Positions 44,743-54,888 of a stretch of 64,000 nucleotides of DNA are shown in pieces. This DNA is from Psychrobacter arenosus. GTDB taxonomy: Bacteria; Pseudomonadota; Gammaproteobacteria; Pseudomonadales; Moraxellaceae. The translations under genes were made by a program, and so were the position numbers. The first letter of the stretch is position 1; each line of letters opens with the position of its first letter. The stretch lies in contig NZ_LR884459.1 of NCBI RefSeq assembly GCF_904848165.1, positions 2,976,001 through 3,040,000 of the forward strand, written 5' to 3'. Below the pieces are notes generated by a model. That model saw only the letters and a program-made list of their open reading frames with translations, was not told the DNA's origin and searched no databases.

Positions 44743-47091
44743 TTAAAAGTCAAAGGTAGCGGAGACTTTCACAGCGGTGGGCTCACCGGCATTGAGGTAG
44801 CCATAACCCGCTAACCCGCCAACTGACTGCCAGTAGTCCTCGCCGGTGACGTTCGTGACCACGCCTTTTAAGGTGACATCTTGGTCAGCAAACTTGGTCT
44901 TGTAGCGCGCCCCAAGATCCAAAGTGGTGTAGCCATCGACCTTCAACGTGTTGGCCATGTCGGCATAACGGGCGCCAGTATGGATGACATCACCCGTTAA
45001 GGTTAGCCCCGATACTGCGGCCACATCGTATTCAAGATTGACGTTGCTTTGTAGGGTAGGCGTGCCGATCACGCGATTGCCATTTAGGCTCGCTTCTCCC
45101 GTATCAGTCTGTTTGGCATTGAGGTAAGTAACCCCGGCTATTAAGCGCATATTTTCGCTAGGACTACCAAACACGCTAAGCTCTGCGCCTTGATGTAGGT
45201 TTTCTCCACCATCGCTAAAGGTATTGCTGTCATCGACATAGGCTCGTGGAGCCTCAGTGCGAAACAGCGCTAAGCTACTGCCGATAGTACCATTGTCATA
45301 TTTCACCCCAACCTCAGCTTGTTTGCTGACATAAGGCTTTAGGTTTTGCCCGGCGTTGGTCACTGCATCGCCAGTAGGCGTAGTCAGCGGCGCTTTCTCA
45401 CCTTTGGCCAAGCTTTCGATATAGTTGCCATAGAGCGACCAATCTGCGCTAGGCTGATAAACCAGGCCTAAACTCGGGGTCCAAGCGCTTTCATCATAGT
45501 CTGAGGTCTGCGCTTGAGTGTTATAGTCATAGCTGGCGTTTTGTATGTTTTGATGGCGCACGCCTAAAGTCGCGTGTACCTTATCGTCCATAAACGATAA
45601 AGTATCGGCCAGAGCAAAGCTTTGCAATTGCGTATCGGCTGAGCGTTTCGGATCGTCTAAATTACCCCCAAAAATAGCGCTGTCTGACCAAGTATTGTCA
45701 TGGTCGGTAGGGCGATATAGGCTGGTGGGTAATTGGTTACTAGGGTCAAAGGCATACGCGCCTTTTTCTTCTTGGTCGTATCTATTCGCTGAGAATACCC
45801 AGTCGTGGGCGATGGCTGCGGTATTAAAGGTACCTCGCAAGCCCAGCTCAGCGCTTTGCACTAAGTCTTCGCGGCTGTTGTCAAAGCGATAGGCCGAGCC
45901 GGTACCGTCGACATTGCTGACTGAAAGATTGGCTAGAGAGTTGGCCTCTTTGCCCTGTCTGATGCCATAAGCCCCATACGCAGTCATGGCGTCATTAATA
46001 TCGTATTCTCCGCGCACAGTAGCGAAGCGGTCTTCTTCGTTAGAGTAAGTCCACGGTTGCGCCCAGTTACTCTTCGCATCCGGCGCTTTAGGGACTCGGC
46101 TAGCCCCATCTAAAGAGACGTTAGTACGGGTCTGCTCGAGCTTATTATCCTGCCAGCCCAAGTCTGCAGATAGCCGATAATCCTCCCCTCTATAGTCCAT
46201 ACCCAGTGCTGCCAGTCCAAGCTTAGCGGACTCATCGTCGATAGCAGTATCCCCATCGTGGTAGGCCGCATTAAAGCGCATCCCGATAGCGTCATCGGCA
46301 CCAAAGCGGTCGCTGACATCTACGGCGACCTTACCTTGGTTGCCTTCGCCATACCCGACGGTGAGCTGGCGCATAGGCTCATTGCTCGCTCGTTTGGGCA
46401 GTAGATTGATGGTACCGCCGGCATTGCCACCACTCGGCGCTGCCCCATTGAGCATCGCTGAGGCACCGCGCTGTACTTCGACCCGCTCAAACAATTCTGT
46501 GGCTATGTATTGGCGCGGTAGTATACCGTACAGGCCGTTATACATAGTATCGTCTGAAGTGGTGACGAAACCGCGCATAAAGTAAGCTTCTTGGAAGTTG
46601 CCAAAGCCTCTAGCGACGCGGACAGTAGGGTCTTTTTTAAGCAAATCACCGACACTTTGCGCCTGTTGATTTTCAATAAACTCATTGGTATAAGCGGTGG
46701 TAGAGAACGGCGTACGCATAATATCTTGAGTGCCAAGTAAGCCTACGCGGCTGCCTGTAGCCACCTGACCGCCTTCATAAGTAGGCGCCAGCCCTTGTGC
46801 AGAGGCATCAGCGCTACTGATGATGGTCATGGTATCAAAAACGGCTGAAGGCGCACTCGTCTCAGTGTTGGCGGGCATGGCCTGTAGTGCGGCTGTATCT
46901 GTCGTAGGTGCGTCTGTAGTAGCCGCATCAGCAGTCTGAGCCATGGCAAACGGTGTCATAGTCAATAACAACATCGAAGCATATAGCGTCTTATAAGGCA
47001 GGGATTTGCCAGGTCTAACTGCGGAGGAAAATGTTGATGAAAGCGTTGCAGGAAGGTTGCGAAAGACAGAAGGGCGGTGGGCAGAGCTCAT
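44743..47091 (-). CDS. TonB-dependent siderophore receptor
   Basis: A 782-aa outer-membrane receptor. A long signal region (YASMLLLTMTPFAMAQ) is followed by a TonB-box/plug segment (DTMTIISSAD, VGDLLKKDPTVRVARGFGNF, VEVQRGASAMLNGAAPSGGN) and a 22-strand barrel ending VKVSATFDF with terminal Phe. The plug with LNGAAPSGGNAGGTINLLPKR is typical of the FhuA/FpvA-like siderophore group. It imports a ferric siderophore with TonB energy. A Fur-box-like site lies about 50 bp upstream, and the ABC exporter is 130 bp downstream. Confidence 0.92.
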   Translation of the reverse strand: MSSAHRPSVFRNLPATLSSTFSSAVRPGKSLPYKTLYASMLLLTMTPFAMAQTADAATTDAPTTDTAALQAMPANTETSAPSAVFDTMTIISSADASAQGLAPTYEGGQVATGSRVGLLGTQDIMRTPFSTTAYTNEFIENQQAQSVGDLLKKDPTVRVARGFGNFQEAYFMRGFVTTSDDTMYNGLYGILPRQYIATELFERVEVQRGASAMLNGAAPSGGNAGGTINLLPKRASNEPMRQLTVGYGEGNQGKVAVDVSDRFGADDAIGMRFNAAYHDGDTAIDDESAKLGLAALGMDYRGEDYRLSADLGWQDNKLEQTRTNVSLDGASRVPKAPDAKSNWAQPWTYSNEEDRFATVRGEYDINDAMTAYGAYGIRQGKEANSLANLSVSNVDGTGSAYRFDNSREDLVQSAELGLRGTFNTAAIAHDWVFSANRYDQEEKGAYAFDPSNQLPTSLYRPTDHDNTWSDSAIFGGNLDDPKRSADTQLQSFALADTLSFMDDKVHATLGVRHQNIQNASYDYNTQAQTSDYDESAWTPSLGLVYQPSADWSLYGNYIESLAKGEKAPLTTPTGDAVTNAGQNLKPYVSKQAEVGVKYDNGTIGSSLALFRTEAPRAYVDDSNTFSDGGENLHQGAELSVFGSPSENMRLIAGVTYLNAKQTDTGEASLNGNRVIGTPTLQSNVNLEYDVAAVSGLTLTGDVIHTGARYADMANTLKVDGYTTLDLGARYKTKFADQDVTLKGVVTNVTGEDYWQSVGGLAGYGYLNAGEPTAVKVSATFDF

Positions 47092-47138
47092 GGTAATATC
47101 TCAATGAATCAAACTAGGCGGTATAGGAGAATGGTTAT

Positions 47139-47157
47139 TATAATGCGAATTATTATT
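47139..47157 (-). promoter_or_regulatory. Fur-box-like site upstream of siderophore receptor
   Basis: The 19 bp TATAATGCGAATTATTATT match the Fur consensus dyad at about 13 of 19 positions on the minus strand (AATAAT..., CATTAT). It lies about 50 bp before the receptor start. Confidence 0.5.
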
Positions 47158-47272
47158 ATTAACAATAAGTAAAGGTAGAATGAGTATTATTAACCATAAC
47201 CCTAGGTAATTTAACCACAGCTAGCAGTTCTCTTAATGGTTATCCCAGTCTTGGCTATTAAAATTTGTTAAT

Positions 47273-47307
47273 AAAAAACCCTTACCAGTTGCTAGCCCGG
47301 TAAGGGG
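47273..47307 (-). terminator. Terminator of FepA-like receptor gene
   Basis: On the minus strand CCCTTACC...GGTAAGGG forms an 8-bp stem followed by T6. It lies about 60 bp after the receptor stop. Confidence 0.75.
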
Positions 47308-47364
47308 TGGAGAAGAACCGCATAAAAGTATAATTCGCTAAATTTTTAATTTATAAGCTAGGGA

Positions 47365-49692
47365 TTAAAAATCAAAGCTGACATCAAAGATGTAGGCACG
47401 GCCAGGCTCATTAAAGGTGCGAGCCCCCGCATTAGTACCAGTACCTTCACGTTTGATTTGTTTATCAAAGACGTTTTTGACCCCCGCGCCAACGGTAATT
47501 TTATCCGTTAGATCGTAGCGAGTGCTGACATTAGCCAGTGCATAAGGCTGGCGGCTCAATTTCAGCGTGCTAAGCTCATCGCCGGTAGTGACTGAGATAT
47601 CTGGCGCATCAATGCGGCCATAGTAGCTGACACCTAAGTCGGCATTCCAGCGCGGGGTGATGTCCCAGTTGACGTTGGAGTTGACCGTAAATTTAGGTAT
47701 CAATGATAATGCTTCGCCAGTATCTTTACGCTCTGAGCGCAGATTGCCCGTGATGTTGGTGTACCAAGACAGTGCGTCAGTGACCGGCACTTTCACAAAG
47801 CCTTCAAGGCCTTCGATGATGGCCTCCCCTTGGTTTTCCCACTGAAAAATAGAGCGGTTGGTTGCATTATCTACGGCGACGCGGTCTATACCGGCGCCAA
47901 TGCGGTTATCATAAGCGTTATGGTAGTAAGTCAGACCGGCATTGAGGCCCGTGCCATCATCGTAAGTAAAGGTCAGCTCTTTATTCCACGAAGTCTCATG
48001 CTCAAGCTCAGAGTTGCCCAATACTTGGCAGCCTCTTTGGTCTTCAGGCACCCAGGAAGGGCAGCCATTACCTTTGGTATAGTAAATATAGTTGGGGTCT
48101 AATAGGTATAGGTCGGGGGCTTTAAAGGCGCGACTGACCCCGGTCTTCACTGACCAGTTCGGGCTAAAGTCCCAAGTGGTATTGATGCTCGGGGACCAAT
48201 TGCTGCCAGCTTCGCTATGGTAGTCATAGCGTAGGCCGGGCGTGATATACCACTCCGGTGTAATTTGATAGTTGTCCTCTAAATATACCCCAAGAAGATA
48301 GGCGTCAGATTTTGGATCACGTTTGGCAGGGTCCGTTTCTACATCACCAAAATCAAAACCATCAGCAAAGGTGAGGTCTGCCACTACAGGGTTGGTGAGC
48401 TTTTCACCACGCAGCTCAGTGCCTGCCGTTAGCGTGTGGCGGTCATAGAAGATATCCCATTCTGACTTAGCGTTTAAGGTATCGTAGGTCGCTTCGTTCC
48501 ATTGATAGTCCTCGCCTGCGGCTGGGGGTTTAATCTGACCTTCACCACCACCCGCAGTCCCTTCTGCCAAACGCTCATTATTGGTACGGCTATATTCTAA
48601 GTAGCTGTTGCTGCGAGTATTGTCATAGTCACCGCGGTGCGTGATGGCAGCCCCATAGCGACGCATCTTATTGGTAGTGTCGCCCGCGAGCGTTGTGACC
48701 AAGTCCTCGTTGACGTTCTGAAACTGGGAATCACCTGCCCAGCGGTTGTCTTGGGTACTATAGTTAATCTCAACGCCTACGGTATTCATAGCGTCCATAG
48801 CGTATTCAAAGAGCTGGCGCACATCTATATTTTCGACCCCTTCTACCCCAGCGGCAATAGAGGCGGTTGGTCCGTCACGCCCATCGACAATTTGAGCGTC
48901 TTCGGCATTGATATAAGGGTCATCGCCTTCACTGTCGTGGTAGCCCAAGGTAGTACGGAAGGACAGCTTGTCGCTTAAAGAGCCTGCCATATTAATGTTG
49001 GTGCGCCAGTCTTTGCCTTCCAAGTCACTCTCTGGCGACTCGTAATGGCCGGTGACTGAAAATTCTTTTTTGGTAGGGGCTTTAGTGATGATGTTGACCA
49101 CCCCGCCCATACTGCCTGAACCATAGCGCGCAGCGGCTGGACCACGCAATACTTCGATGCGTTCGATAGCGCTCGGCGGTACCCACTGCGAGTCACCACG
49201 AGTATCTTGCTCGCTGGCACGACCAGGCCGTACGGCATTGCGTGAGGTGACAGGGCGTCCGTCGATGAGGATTAAGGTGTTATTCGGGCCCATACCGCGC
49301 AGGTCGATTTGACGTTGATTGCCGCGCTGCCCTGAAGTAGATGATCCTGATAAGTTGACCCCTGGCATTTTACGTACAATCTCAGCGATATCATTAGAGA
49401 TAGAAGCTTTTTCAATAGCCTCTTCGCTAATCACTGACAGCCCTGCCGCTTGCTCAAGCTCATCCCACGCTGCACGAATCACGATAGTGTCTAGTACCGC
49501 ATTAGGCATTGCCTGTTGCTCAGCTACGGCATCATTAAGCTCGTCAGTCTCAGCTGCCAACGCACTCGTACTCAGTATAGTACTGCTAAAAACAGCAGCG
49601 ATAGTTAGGCTTAATAAGGTTTTTTTATTCACTGCACGGGTAGCAGAGGATAGCGACAATAGAGGGGTAGAGTCAGAGGCTAAATACGACAT
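47365..49692 (-). CDS. FepA-like TonB-dependent ferric siderophore receptor
   Basis: The ATG at 49692 (MSYLASDSTPLLSLSSATRA) has AAGGA 9 nt upstream and gives 775 aa; a GTG seven codons earlier has no site. A signal peptide ends ...STSALA. The TonB box region is VLDTIVIRA. The plug has MPGVNLSGSSTSGQRGNQRQ, NTLILIDGRPV and ERIEVLRGPAAARYGSGSMG. A cysteine pair in NGCPSWVPEDQRGCQ resembles the loop disulphide of FepA/PfeA receptors, and the barrel ends YIFDVSFDF. Catecholate siderophore uptake is the likely role. A good Fur box lies about 200 bp upstream. Confidence 0.9.
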   Translation of the reverse strand: MSYLASDSTPLLSLSSATRAVNKKTLLSLTIAAVFSSTILSTSALAAETDELNDAVAEQQAMPNAVLDTIVIRAAWDELEQAAGLSVISEEAIEKASISNDIAEIVRKMPGVNLSGSSTSGQRGNQRQIDLRGMGPNNTLILIDGRPVTSRNAVRPGRASEQDTRGDSQWVPPSAIERIEVLRGPAAARYGSGSMGGVVNIITKAPTKKEFSVTGHYESPESDLEGKDWRTNINMAGSLSDKLSFRTTLGYHDSEGDDPYINAEDAQIVDGRDGPTASIAAGVEGVENIDVRQLFEYAMDAMNTVGVEINYSTQDNRWAGDSQFQNVNEDLVTTLAGDTTNKMRRYGAAITHRGDYDNTRSNSYLEYSRTNNERLAEGTAGGGEGQIKPPAAGEDYQWNEATYDTLNAKSEWDIFYDRHTLTAGTELRGEKLTNPVVADLTFADGFDFGDVETDPAKRDPKSDAYLLGVYLEDNYQITPEWYITPGLRYDYHSEAGSNWSPSINTTWDFSPNWSVKTGVSRAFKAPDLYLLDPNYIYYTKGNGCPSWVPEDQRGCQVLGNSELEHETSWNKELTFTYDDGTGLNAGLTYYHNAYDNRIGAGIDRVAVDNATNRSIFQWENQGEAIIEGLEGFVKVPVTDALSWYTNITGNLRSERKDTGEALSLIPKFTVNSNVNWDITPRWNADLGVSYYGRIDAPDISVTTGDELSTLKLSRQPYALANVSTRYDLTDKITVGAGVKNVFDKQIKREGTGTNAGARTFNEPGRAYIFDVSFDF

Positions 49693-50374
49693 AGGGGACA
49701 ATCCTTGGAGCACTCGATTTTATAAAAAGGTGAGGTAGCGCGTGTCTACTTAAAAAAATGCCTGTGGCTACCATAGTAATAATGGGTATAGACCACAGGG
49801 CAAAGTAAGGAGGTACAGCGTCTAGAGTCGTAGACTTAACGCTTCTGTAATAAAGCAGACGCATTCTAACAAACTTGTATTAATAAAACAAATAATAATC
49901 ATTATCATTAAATGGTTTATGGAGGTTGTTCTAATGGGTTATGGGAGGGGTCGTAGGTATTGAGGTTGGTAGCTATAAATATAGGGTCTTTCATAAAAGA
50001 AGAGTAGCCAAAATGCTTGGAACGACTGATAAATTCTAACCTTATAGAGGGAGAAAGCGGGTCTATTCTTTTATTAAAATTCTGTCTTGCTGTGACTAGG
50101 ACACTGAAGATTTGCTAGCAAATTGGGTGATTTATGAATGACTTTTTTATAAAAAGTATTCACTAGATTGATAAAGATGATTTTTTATTGAAATAATTGA
50201 AATAAATGTAACTTTAAATCAGATATAGGCCCATTTTTTCAACCCATTGATAACTATATTTTTCCTAAAAAATAGGTGTTTACCGTCTATCTGATATATT
50301 TATTAATATGTATGAAACCTCTCTGTTTAGTTGTTTAATAGTACTAGTTATGTAAAAAAACAGGGAGAATAAAA
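49693..50374. other. Divergent intergenic region with Fur box
   Basis: About 680 bp between the FepA-like receptor and the adhesin gene. It holds the Fur box at 49891-49909. Otherwise it is AT-rich with no ORF; the adhesin's GGGAGAATAAAA ribosome site is at its right end. Confidence 0.55.
49891..49909 (-). promoter_or_regulatory. Fur box
   Basis: AATAATAATCATTATCATT closely matches the Fur consensus GATAATGATAATCATTATC, with the central AATCATTATC intact. It lies upstream of the FepA-like receptor. Confidence 0.75.
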
Positions 50375-53300
50375 ATGAATAAAATATTTAAAAAAATCTG
50401 GAGCAAGTCCTTAGGTTGCATAGTAGTCGTAGCAGAAAACGCTAAGAGTGCTGGCAAAACCAATAATGTCACGGGTGCGGTAGCGCAAACCAATCATCAA
50501 ACTAATTATAAGAAATTTGCCTTACAAGGCTTAATTATCAGTATTGCTGCTGTTAGCGGTGCTAATGTTTGGGCAGTAGAGTGTCACACGGATGCTTGGC
50601 CTCCTTTCATGGTCTCACCAGAAGAAGCTCTAGCTTGCGGATTTGAAAATAATGCATCGGGCTCTGCTAGTACAGCAGTGGGCTATAAAAATAAAGCATC
50701 ACAATCTGCTAGTAGTGCAGTGGGGTATAACAATACAGCATCGGGTAGCAATAGCAGTGCTATGGGTGCTAGTAATAGAGCATCGGGTAATCATAGTATT
50801 GCGGCTGGGAGCGTAAACTTTGCCAAAGGACAAGGCAGTACAGCCGTTGGTGGAGCCAGTGGTTTTGACAGTTCTTCTTTAGACGATGATGGAACGAAAA
50901 TTACTGCTATTAACGGAATAGTAGTAACAGCCACAGATATGAATCTCGAGTCCGTAACTGCTATTAATGGGGTTGCGGTAACAGAAGAAGAGGTGATGGC
51001 TTTTGTCATAGCTTTACAGAACGGCAGTAGCATAGCCTTTGGAAAAAGCAGTACTACTTTAGGCAGTCAAAACCTTGCGATAGGTAACCAAAGTAGTGCA
51101 GTGGGCTTTAATAATAAAGCCTTAGCCGAGAATAGCAGCGTCTTTGGTAGCAATAGCCAAGCTACTGCAATTGATAGTACAGCTATAGGGTCTAATAATA
51201 GCGCATATAGTAATAACAGTAGTGCATTCGGTGCTAGCAATTACGCATTTGGTCAGAATAGTAGTGCGATAGGTTCGTATAACCATGCTAATAGCGAAAA
51301 CAGTAGTGCAGTAGGTACTCGCAATTACGCATTTGGTCAGAATAGTAGTGCGATAGGTTCGTATAACCATGCTAATAGCGAAAACAGTAGTGCAGTAGGT
51401 GCTAACAATCACGCATTTAGTCAGAATAGTAGTGCGATAGGGTGGTATAACTATGCTGATAGAGAAAACAGTAGTGCAGTAGGTGCTAACAATCACGCAT
51501 TTAGTCAGAATAGTAGTGCAGTAGGTAATGGCAATTACGCATTTGGTCAGAATAGTAGTGCAGTAGGTTATAACAATTGGGCAGAATCTGAAAATAGCAG
51601 CGTCTTTGGCAGCAACAGTCAAGCTACTGCAATAGGCGCAACGGCTATTGGTAATAACTCGCTTGCTGATGAAGCCAATACCATCTCAGTAGGTAGAGTT
51701 AACGCAGAAAAACGCATTACCAATGTGGCGACAGCAACTAAAGGTACCGATGCTGCCAATAAAGATTATGTCGACGCAGCTATATTAAACGTTTCAGGCA
51801 ATGTGGATACTGATAACTTCGCTTATGGCGATACGAGCACGGCTTTAGGGTCTGCTAGCGGCCAGGAATATAGCACCACCTTAACTGATGGCAAGATTAC
51901 AAAGCTGGCAGGTATCACTGTTACGACTACTGGCGCAGGTGAAAGTATTGATGATATCGATTCTTTTACTCTACAAAATGGCACAGTAATCACTGATGCT
52001 ACTCAAGTGGCTGCTTTTAAGAAAGCAGCTAAAAATGGCGGCAACATTGCTTTAGATGAAAATAGCAGTGCTTTTGGCAATCAAAACCTTGCTATTAGTA
52101 ACCAAAGTAGTGCAATAGGGTCTCGTAATAGCGCATCAGCTCCTTCTAGTACAGCGGTAGGTGCTTTCAATAGTGCATCAGGATTTAATAGTACAGCAGT
52201 TGGGGCTGGTAATAACGCATTAGAATTTGATAGTACAGCAATGGGGTCCAACAATAGTGCCTCATCTACTTCTAGTACAGCGGTAGGTGCTTTCAATAGT
52301 GCATCAGGATTTAATAGTACAGCAGTTGGAACTGGTAATAACGCATTAGAATTTGATAGTACAGCAATGGGGTCCAACAATAGTGCCTCATCTACTTCTA
52401 GTACAGCGGTAGGTGCTTTCAATAGTGCATCAGGATTTAATAGTACAGCAGTTGGAACTGGTAATAACGCATTAGAATTTGATAGTACAGCGATGGGGTC
52501 CAACAATAGTGCCTCATCTAATGCTAGTACAGCGGTAGGGCTGTTCAATAGGGCTTCAGGATTTAATAGTACAGCAATAGGGGCTTTCAATACTGCCTCA
52601 GAGTTTAATAGTACAGCGATAGGATCTAACAATCTCGCATCTGGTCAGAATAGTAGTGCAGTAGGTGCTAACAATTGGGCAGGTTTTGAAAATAGTAGCG
52701 TGTTCGGTAGCAATAGCCAAGCCATGGCAGAGGGCGCAACAGCTATTGGTAATAATTCGCTAGCTGACGAAGCCAATACTATCTCAGTGGGTAAAGTCGA
52801 CTTTGAGAAGCGTATTACCAACGTGGCTACAGCTACTAAAAGTACTGATGCCGCTAATAAAGGCTATGTTGACACTACATTCAGTAGCGTAGCAAACGCT
52901 GTGCTTTACGATGGTGAGATAAAAGACATCATTACACTAGCTGGCCCTAACGGTACTAAAATTAGCAATCTGCAAGAAGCAGCTTTAAGCGATACTTCAA
53001 CGGATGCAGTCACGGGTAAGCAGCTATACTTTACTAATCAGAGTCTGCAGAATATTAACGATGCTATGACCACAGCATTTGGTGGGGGTGCAGGGTTCAA
53101 TAATGGCATATTCACACCACCTAGCTATAGTATTCAAAATGTACAAGTGAATAACGTTGGCAGTGCTTTTACAGAAGTAGACAGCCAGTTAACGCTGATA
53201 AAAGGGTCTATTACTGAATTAAGAACTTATGTAGATACTCAAGATGCCGCTACTTTATCCGCTGCTAAAGTCTACACCGACCAAAAAGCGTCTGCTGCAG

Positions 53301-54553
53301 TAACAGCGGCTCAAGGTTACACCGATCAAAAAGCGTCTGATGCAGTGACAGCGGCTCAAGGTTATACAGATCAAAAAGCGTCTGATGCAGTGACGGCAGC
53401 GCAAGGTTATACCGACCAAAAGGCTTCTGCTGCAGTGACAGCGGCTCAAGGTTACACTGACCAAAAGGCTTCTGCTGCAGTGACAGCGGCTCAAGGTTAC
53501 ACCGATCAAAAAGCGTCTGATGCAGTGACAGCGGCTCAAGGTTACACTGACCAAAAGGCTTCTGCTGCAGTGACGGCGGCTCAAGGTTACACCGATCAAA
53601 AAGCATCTGATGCAGTGACAGTAGCTCAAGGTTACACCGATCAAAAAGCGTCTGATGCAGTGACAGCGGCTCAAGGCTACACCGATAGCCAAGTAGCCAG
53701 TGTCCAACAGAGTCTAGAAGAGCGCAGTCAATATATTAGTATTAATGCGGCCAATGCCACCAATGGTCCTATGCCAGCTGGTAGCGCAGCAGTCGCTAGT
53801 GGTAGCAATGCCATCTCCTTAGGAGCGGCTTCACTAGCACAAGGTGACCAAAGCATTGCTATCGGTGAAGGGGCGCAAGCTACCGGTCTGCAAGCTATCA
53901 GTATCGGTACAGGTAATAAGGTAACGGGTAATCACTCAGGTGCTATCGGTGATCCTAATACGATAAGTGGTAATAGTAGCTACGCTTTAGGTAATGACAA
54001 TACAATAACTGGTGATAATACCTTTGTGGTAGGCAACAACGTCAATACTTCAGCTAAAAATGCGGTGGTACTAGGCAATAACTCTAGCACTGACCGTGAC
54101 AATACTATATCGGTTGGCTCTACGGATAATAAACGTCAAATTGTCAATGTAGCGGCAGGTACAGCGGATACTGATGCGGTTAATGTTAGTCAATTACAGG
54201 CAGCGCAAACCAATGCGGTGTCTACAGCACAGACGTATACCGATACCAAGATGGCGACTTTGAACGACGCGTTCTCTAACTATGCCTACGAAAATGGGCA
54301 GCGTTTCCAAGAGGTTGATGAGCGTTTTGAGCGTCAAGGGGCTATGAGTGCAGCGATGTTGAATATGGCCACTAGTACTGCAGGTCTACAAGGTAAAAAC
54401 CGAGTGGGCGTGGGCGTTGGGATTCAAGGCTCTGAGCAGGCGGTATCGTTAGGCTACCAGCGCGTAATTAATCCTAATGCTAGCGTTAGTTTAGGTGGAG
54501 CGTTTACTCAAAAAGAAAGCTCTGGTGGGGTGGGGTTAGGCTTTAGCTGGTAA
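50375..54553 (+). CDS. Trimeric autotransporter adhesin (YadA-like)
   Basis: A 1392-aa surface adhesin. The N-terminus (MNKIFKKIWSKSLGCIVVVA) is an ESPR-type extended signal followed by a hydrophobic core ending NVWA. The head has dozens of YadA-head repeats of the form NSSAVGxNNxA. Two head blocks each end in a neck with ADEANTISVGR...TNVATATKGTDAANKDYVD. Residues about 967-1105 form a stalk of nine 15-residue units (TAAQGYTDQKASDAV), and a third neck (TDRDNTISVGSTDNKRQIVN) precedes the C-terminal YadA anchor (last 60 residues, ending GGVGLGFSW). It trimerises in the outer membrane and mediates adhesion. GGGAG precedes the ATG. Confidence 0.93.
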   Translation: MNKIFKKIWSKSLGCIVVVAENAKSAGKTNNVTGAVAQTNHQTNYKKFALQGLIISIAAVSGANVWAVECHTDAWPPFMVSPEEALACGFENNASGSASTAVGYKNKASQSASSAVGYNNTASGSNSSAMGASNRASGNHSIAAGSVNFAKGQGSTAVGGASGFDSSSLDDDGTKITAINGIVVTATDMNLESVTAINGVAVTEEEVMAFVIALQNGSSIAFGKSSTTLGSQNLAIGNQSSAVGFNNKALAENSSVFGSNSQATAIDSTAIGSNNSAYSNNSSAFGASNYAFGQNSSAIGSYNHANSENSSAVGTRNYAFGQNSSAIGSYNHANSENSSAVGANNHAFSQNSSAIGWYNYADRENSSAVGANNHAFSQNSSAVGNGNYAFGQNSSAVGYNNWAESENSSVFGSNSQATAIGATAIGNNSLADEANTISVGRVNAEKRITNVATATKGTDAANKDYVDAAILNVSGNVDTDNFAYGDTSTALGSASGQEYSTTLTDGKITKLAGITVTTTGAGESIDDIDSFTLQNGTVITDATQVAAFKKAAKNGGNIALDENSSAFGNQNLAISNQSSAIGSRNSASAPSSTAVGAFNSASGFNSTAVGAGNNALEFDSTAMGSNNSASSTSSTAVGAFNSASGFNSTAVGTGNNALEFDSTAMGSNNSASSTSSTAVGAFNSASGFNSTAVGTGNNALEFDSTAMGSNNSASSNASTAVGLFNRASGFNSTAIGAFNTASEFNSTAIGSNNLASGQNSSAVGANNWAGFENSSVFGSNSQAMAEGATAIGNNSLADEANTISVGKVDFEKRITNVATATKSTDAANKGYVDTTFSSVANAVLYDGEIKDIITLAGPNGTKISNLQEAALSDTSTDAVTGKQLYFTNQSLQNINDAMTTAFGGGAGFNNGIFTPPSYSIQNVQVNNVGSAFTEVDSQLTLIKGSITELRTYVDTQDAATLSAAKVYTDQKASAAVTAAQGYTDQKASDAVTAAQGYTDQKASDAVTAAQGYTDQKASAAVTAAQGYTDQKASAAVTAAQGYTDQKASDAVTAAQGYTDQKASAAVTAAQGYTDQKASDAVTVAQGYTDQKASDAVTAAQGYTDSQVASVQQSLEERSQYISINAANATNGPMPAGSAAVASGSNAISLGAASLAQGDQSIAIGEGAQATGLQAISIGTGNKVTGNHSGAIGDPNTISGNSSYALGNDNTITGDNTFVVGNNVNTSAKNAVVLGNNSSTDRDNTISVGSTDNKRQIVNVAAGTADTDAVNVSQLQAAQTNAVSTAQTYTDTKMATLNDAFSNYAYENGQRFQEVDERFERQGAMSAAMLNMATSTAGLQGKNRVGVGVGIQGSEQAVSLGYQRVINPNASVSLGGAFTQKESSGGVGLGFSW
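51240..51560 (+). repeat. 84-bp direct repeats in adhesin head
   Basis: Near-identical units encoding YAFGQNSSAIGSYNHANSEN-type 28-residue segments occur back to back from about 51240. They suit recombination-driven size change of the adhesin head. Confidence 0.65.
52150..52530 (+). repeat. Three near-identical 126-bp repeats in adhesin head
   Basis: Three copies of a 42-residue unit (GAFNSASGFNSTAVG, then GNNALEFDSTAMGSNNSASS) are almost identical at the DNA level, differing by a few bases. This implies recent duplication. Confidence 0.8.
53275..53690 (+). repeat. 45-bp tandem repeats encoding coiled-coil stalk
   Basis: Nine units of 45 bp encode YTDQKASxAVTAAQG, with Asp or Ala alternating at one position, followed by a diverged tenth (YTDSQVASV). 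The array length sets the stalk length. Confidence 0.85.
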
Positions 54554-54888
54554 CGCTAACCTAGTTTTCAATAATGCCTAAGAATTAAGAGAGCCCACAC
54601 CTTGTAAGGTTGTGGGCTTTTTTGTAATGGAACAAACTTCTTAGCAAAAAATTACTTTAAATAACGTGGTGAAGTTGGTATCTTGCCCCGGTGTTATTGG
54701 CCATTCGAGCCACTCTAACCTAAAAAATCTATAGCTACTTTCTTGTTGTATTTATTCATTAATAATCATTTATTCACACTCTCTTTCTATATAACGATTG
54801 CCCCCGCCTAGCTTGCGCAATCCAGTCAAATCCTTCTTCTTAAATTCGCGCACACTCTGCCGAAACCGCTTTTAATACAGTCGAGCTT
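54554..54888. other. Intergenic region between adhesin and sotB
   Basis: Contains the adhesin terminator (54592-54623); the remainder shows no ORF or motif beyond a likely sotB promoter. Confidence 0.5.
54592..54623 (+). terminator. Rho-independent terminator of adhesin gene
   Basis: AGCCCACACCTT/AAGGTTGTGGGCT stem (one mismatch) with loop GT and a T6 run, 40 bp after the stop. Confidence 0.85.

Noticed and set aside
53275-53690. Regular short repeats resembling a CRISPR-like array
   Set aside because: Units are contiguous 45-bp in-frame coding repeats without spacers; no cas genes nearby.
51122-53707. Long minus-strand frames opposite the adhesin (51122-51622, 52081-52632, 53255-53707)
   Set aside because: They are antisense shadows created by the repetitive coding sequence, with no starts in good context.
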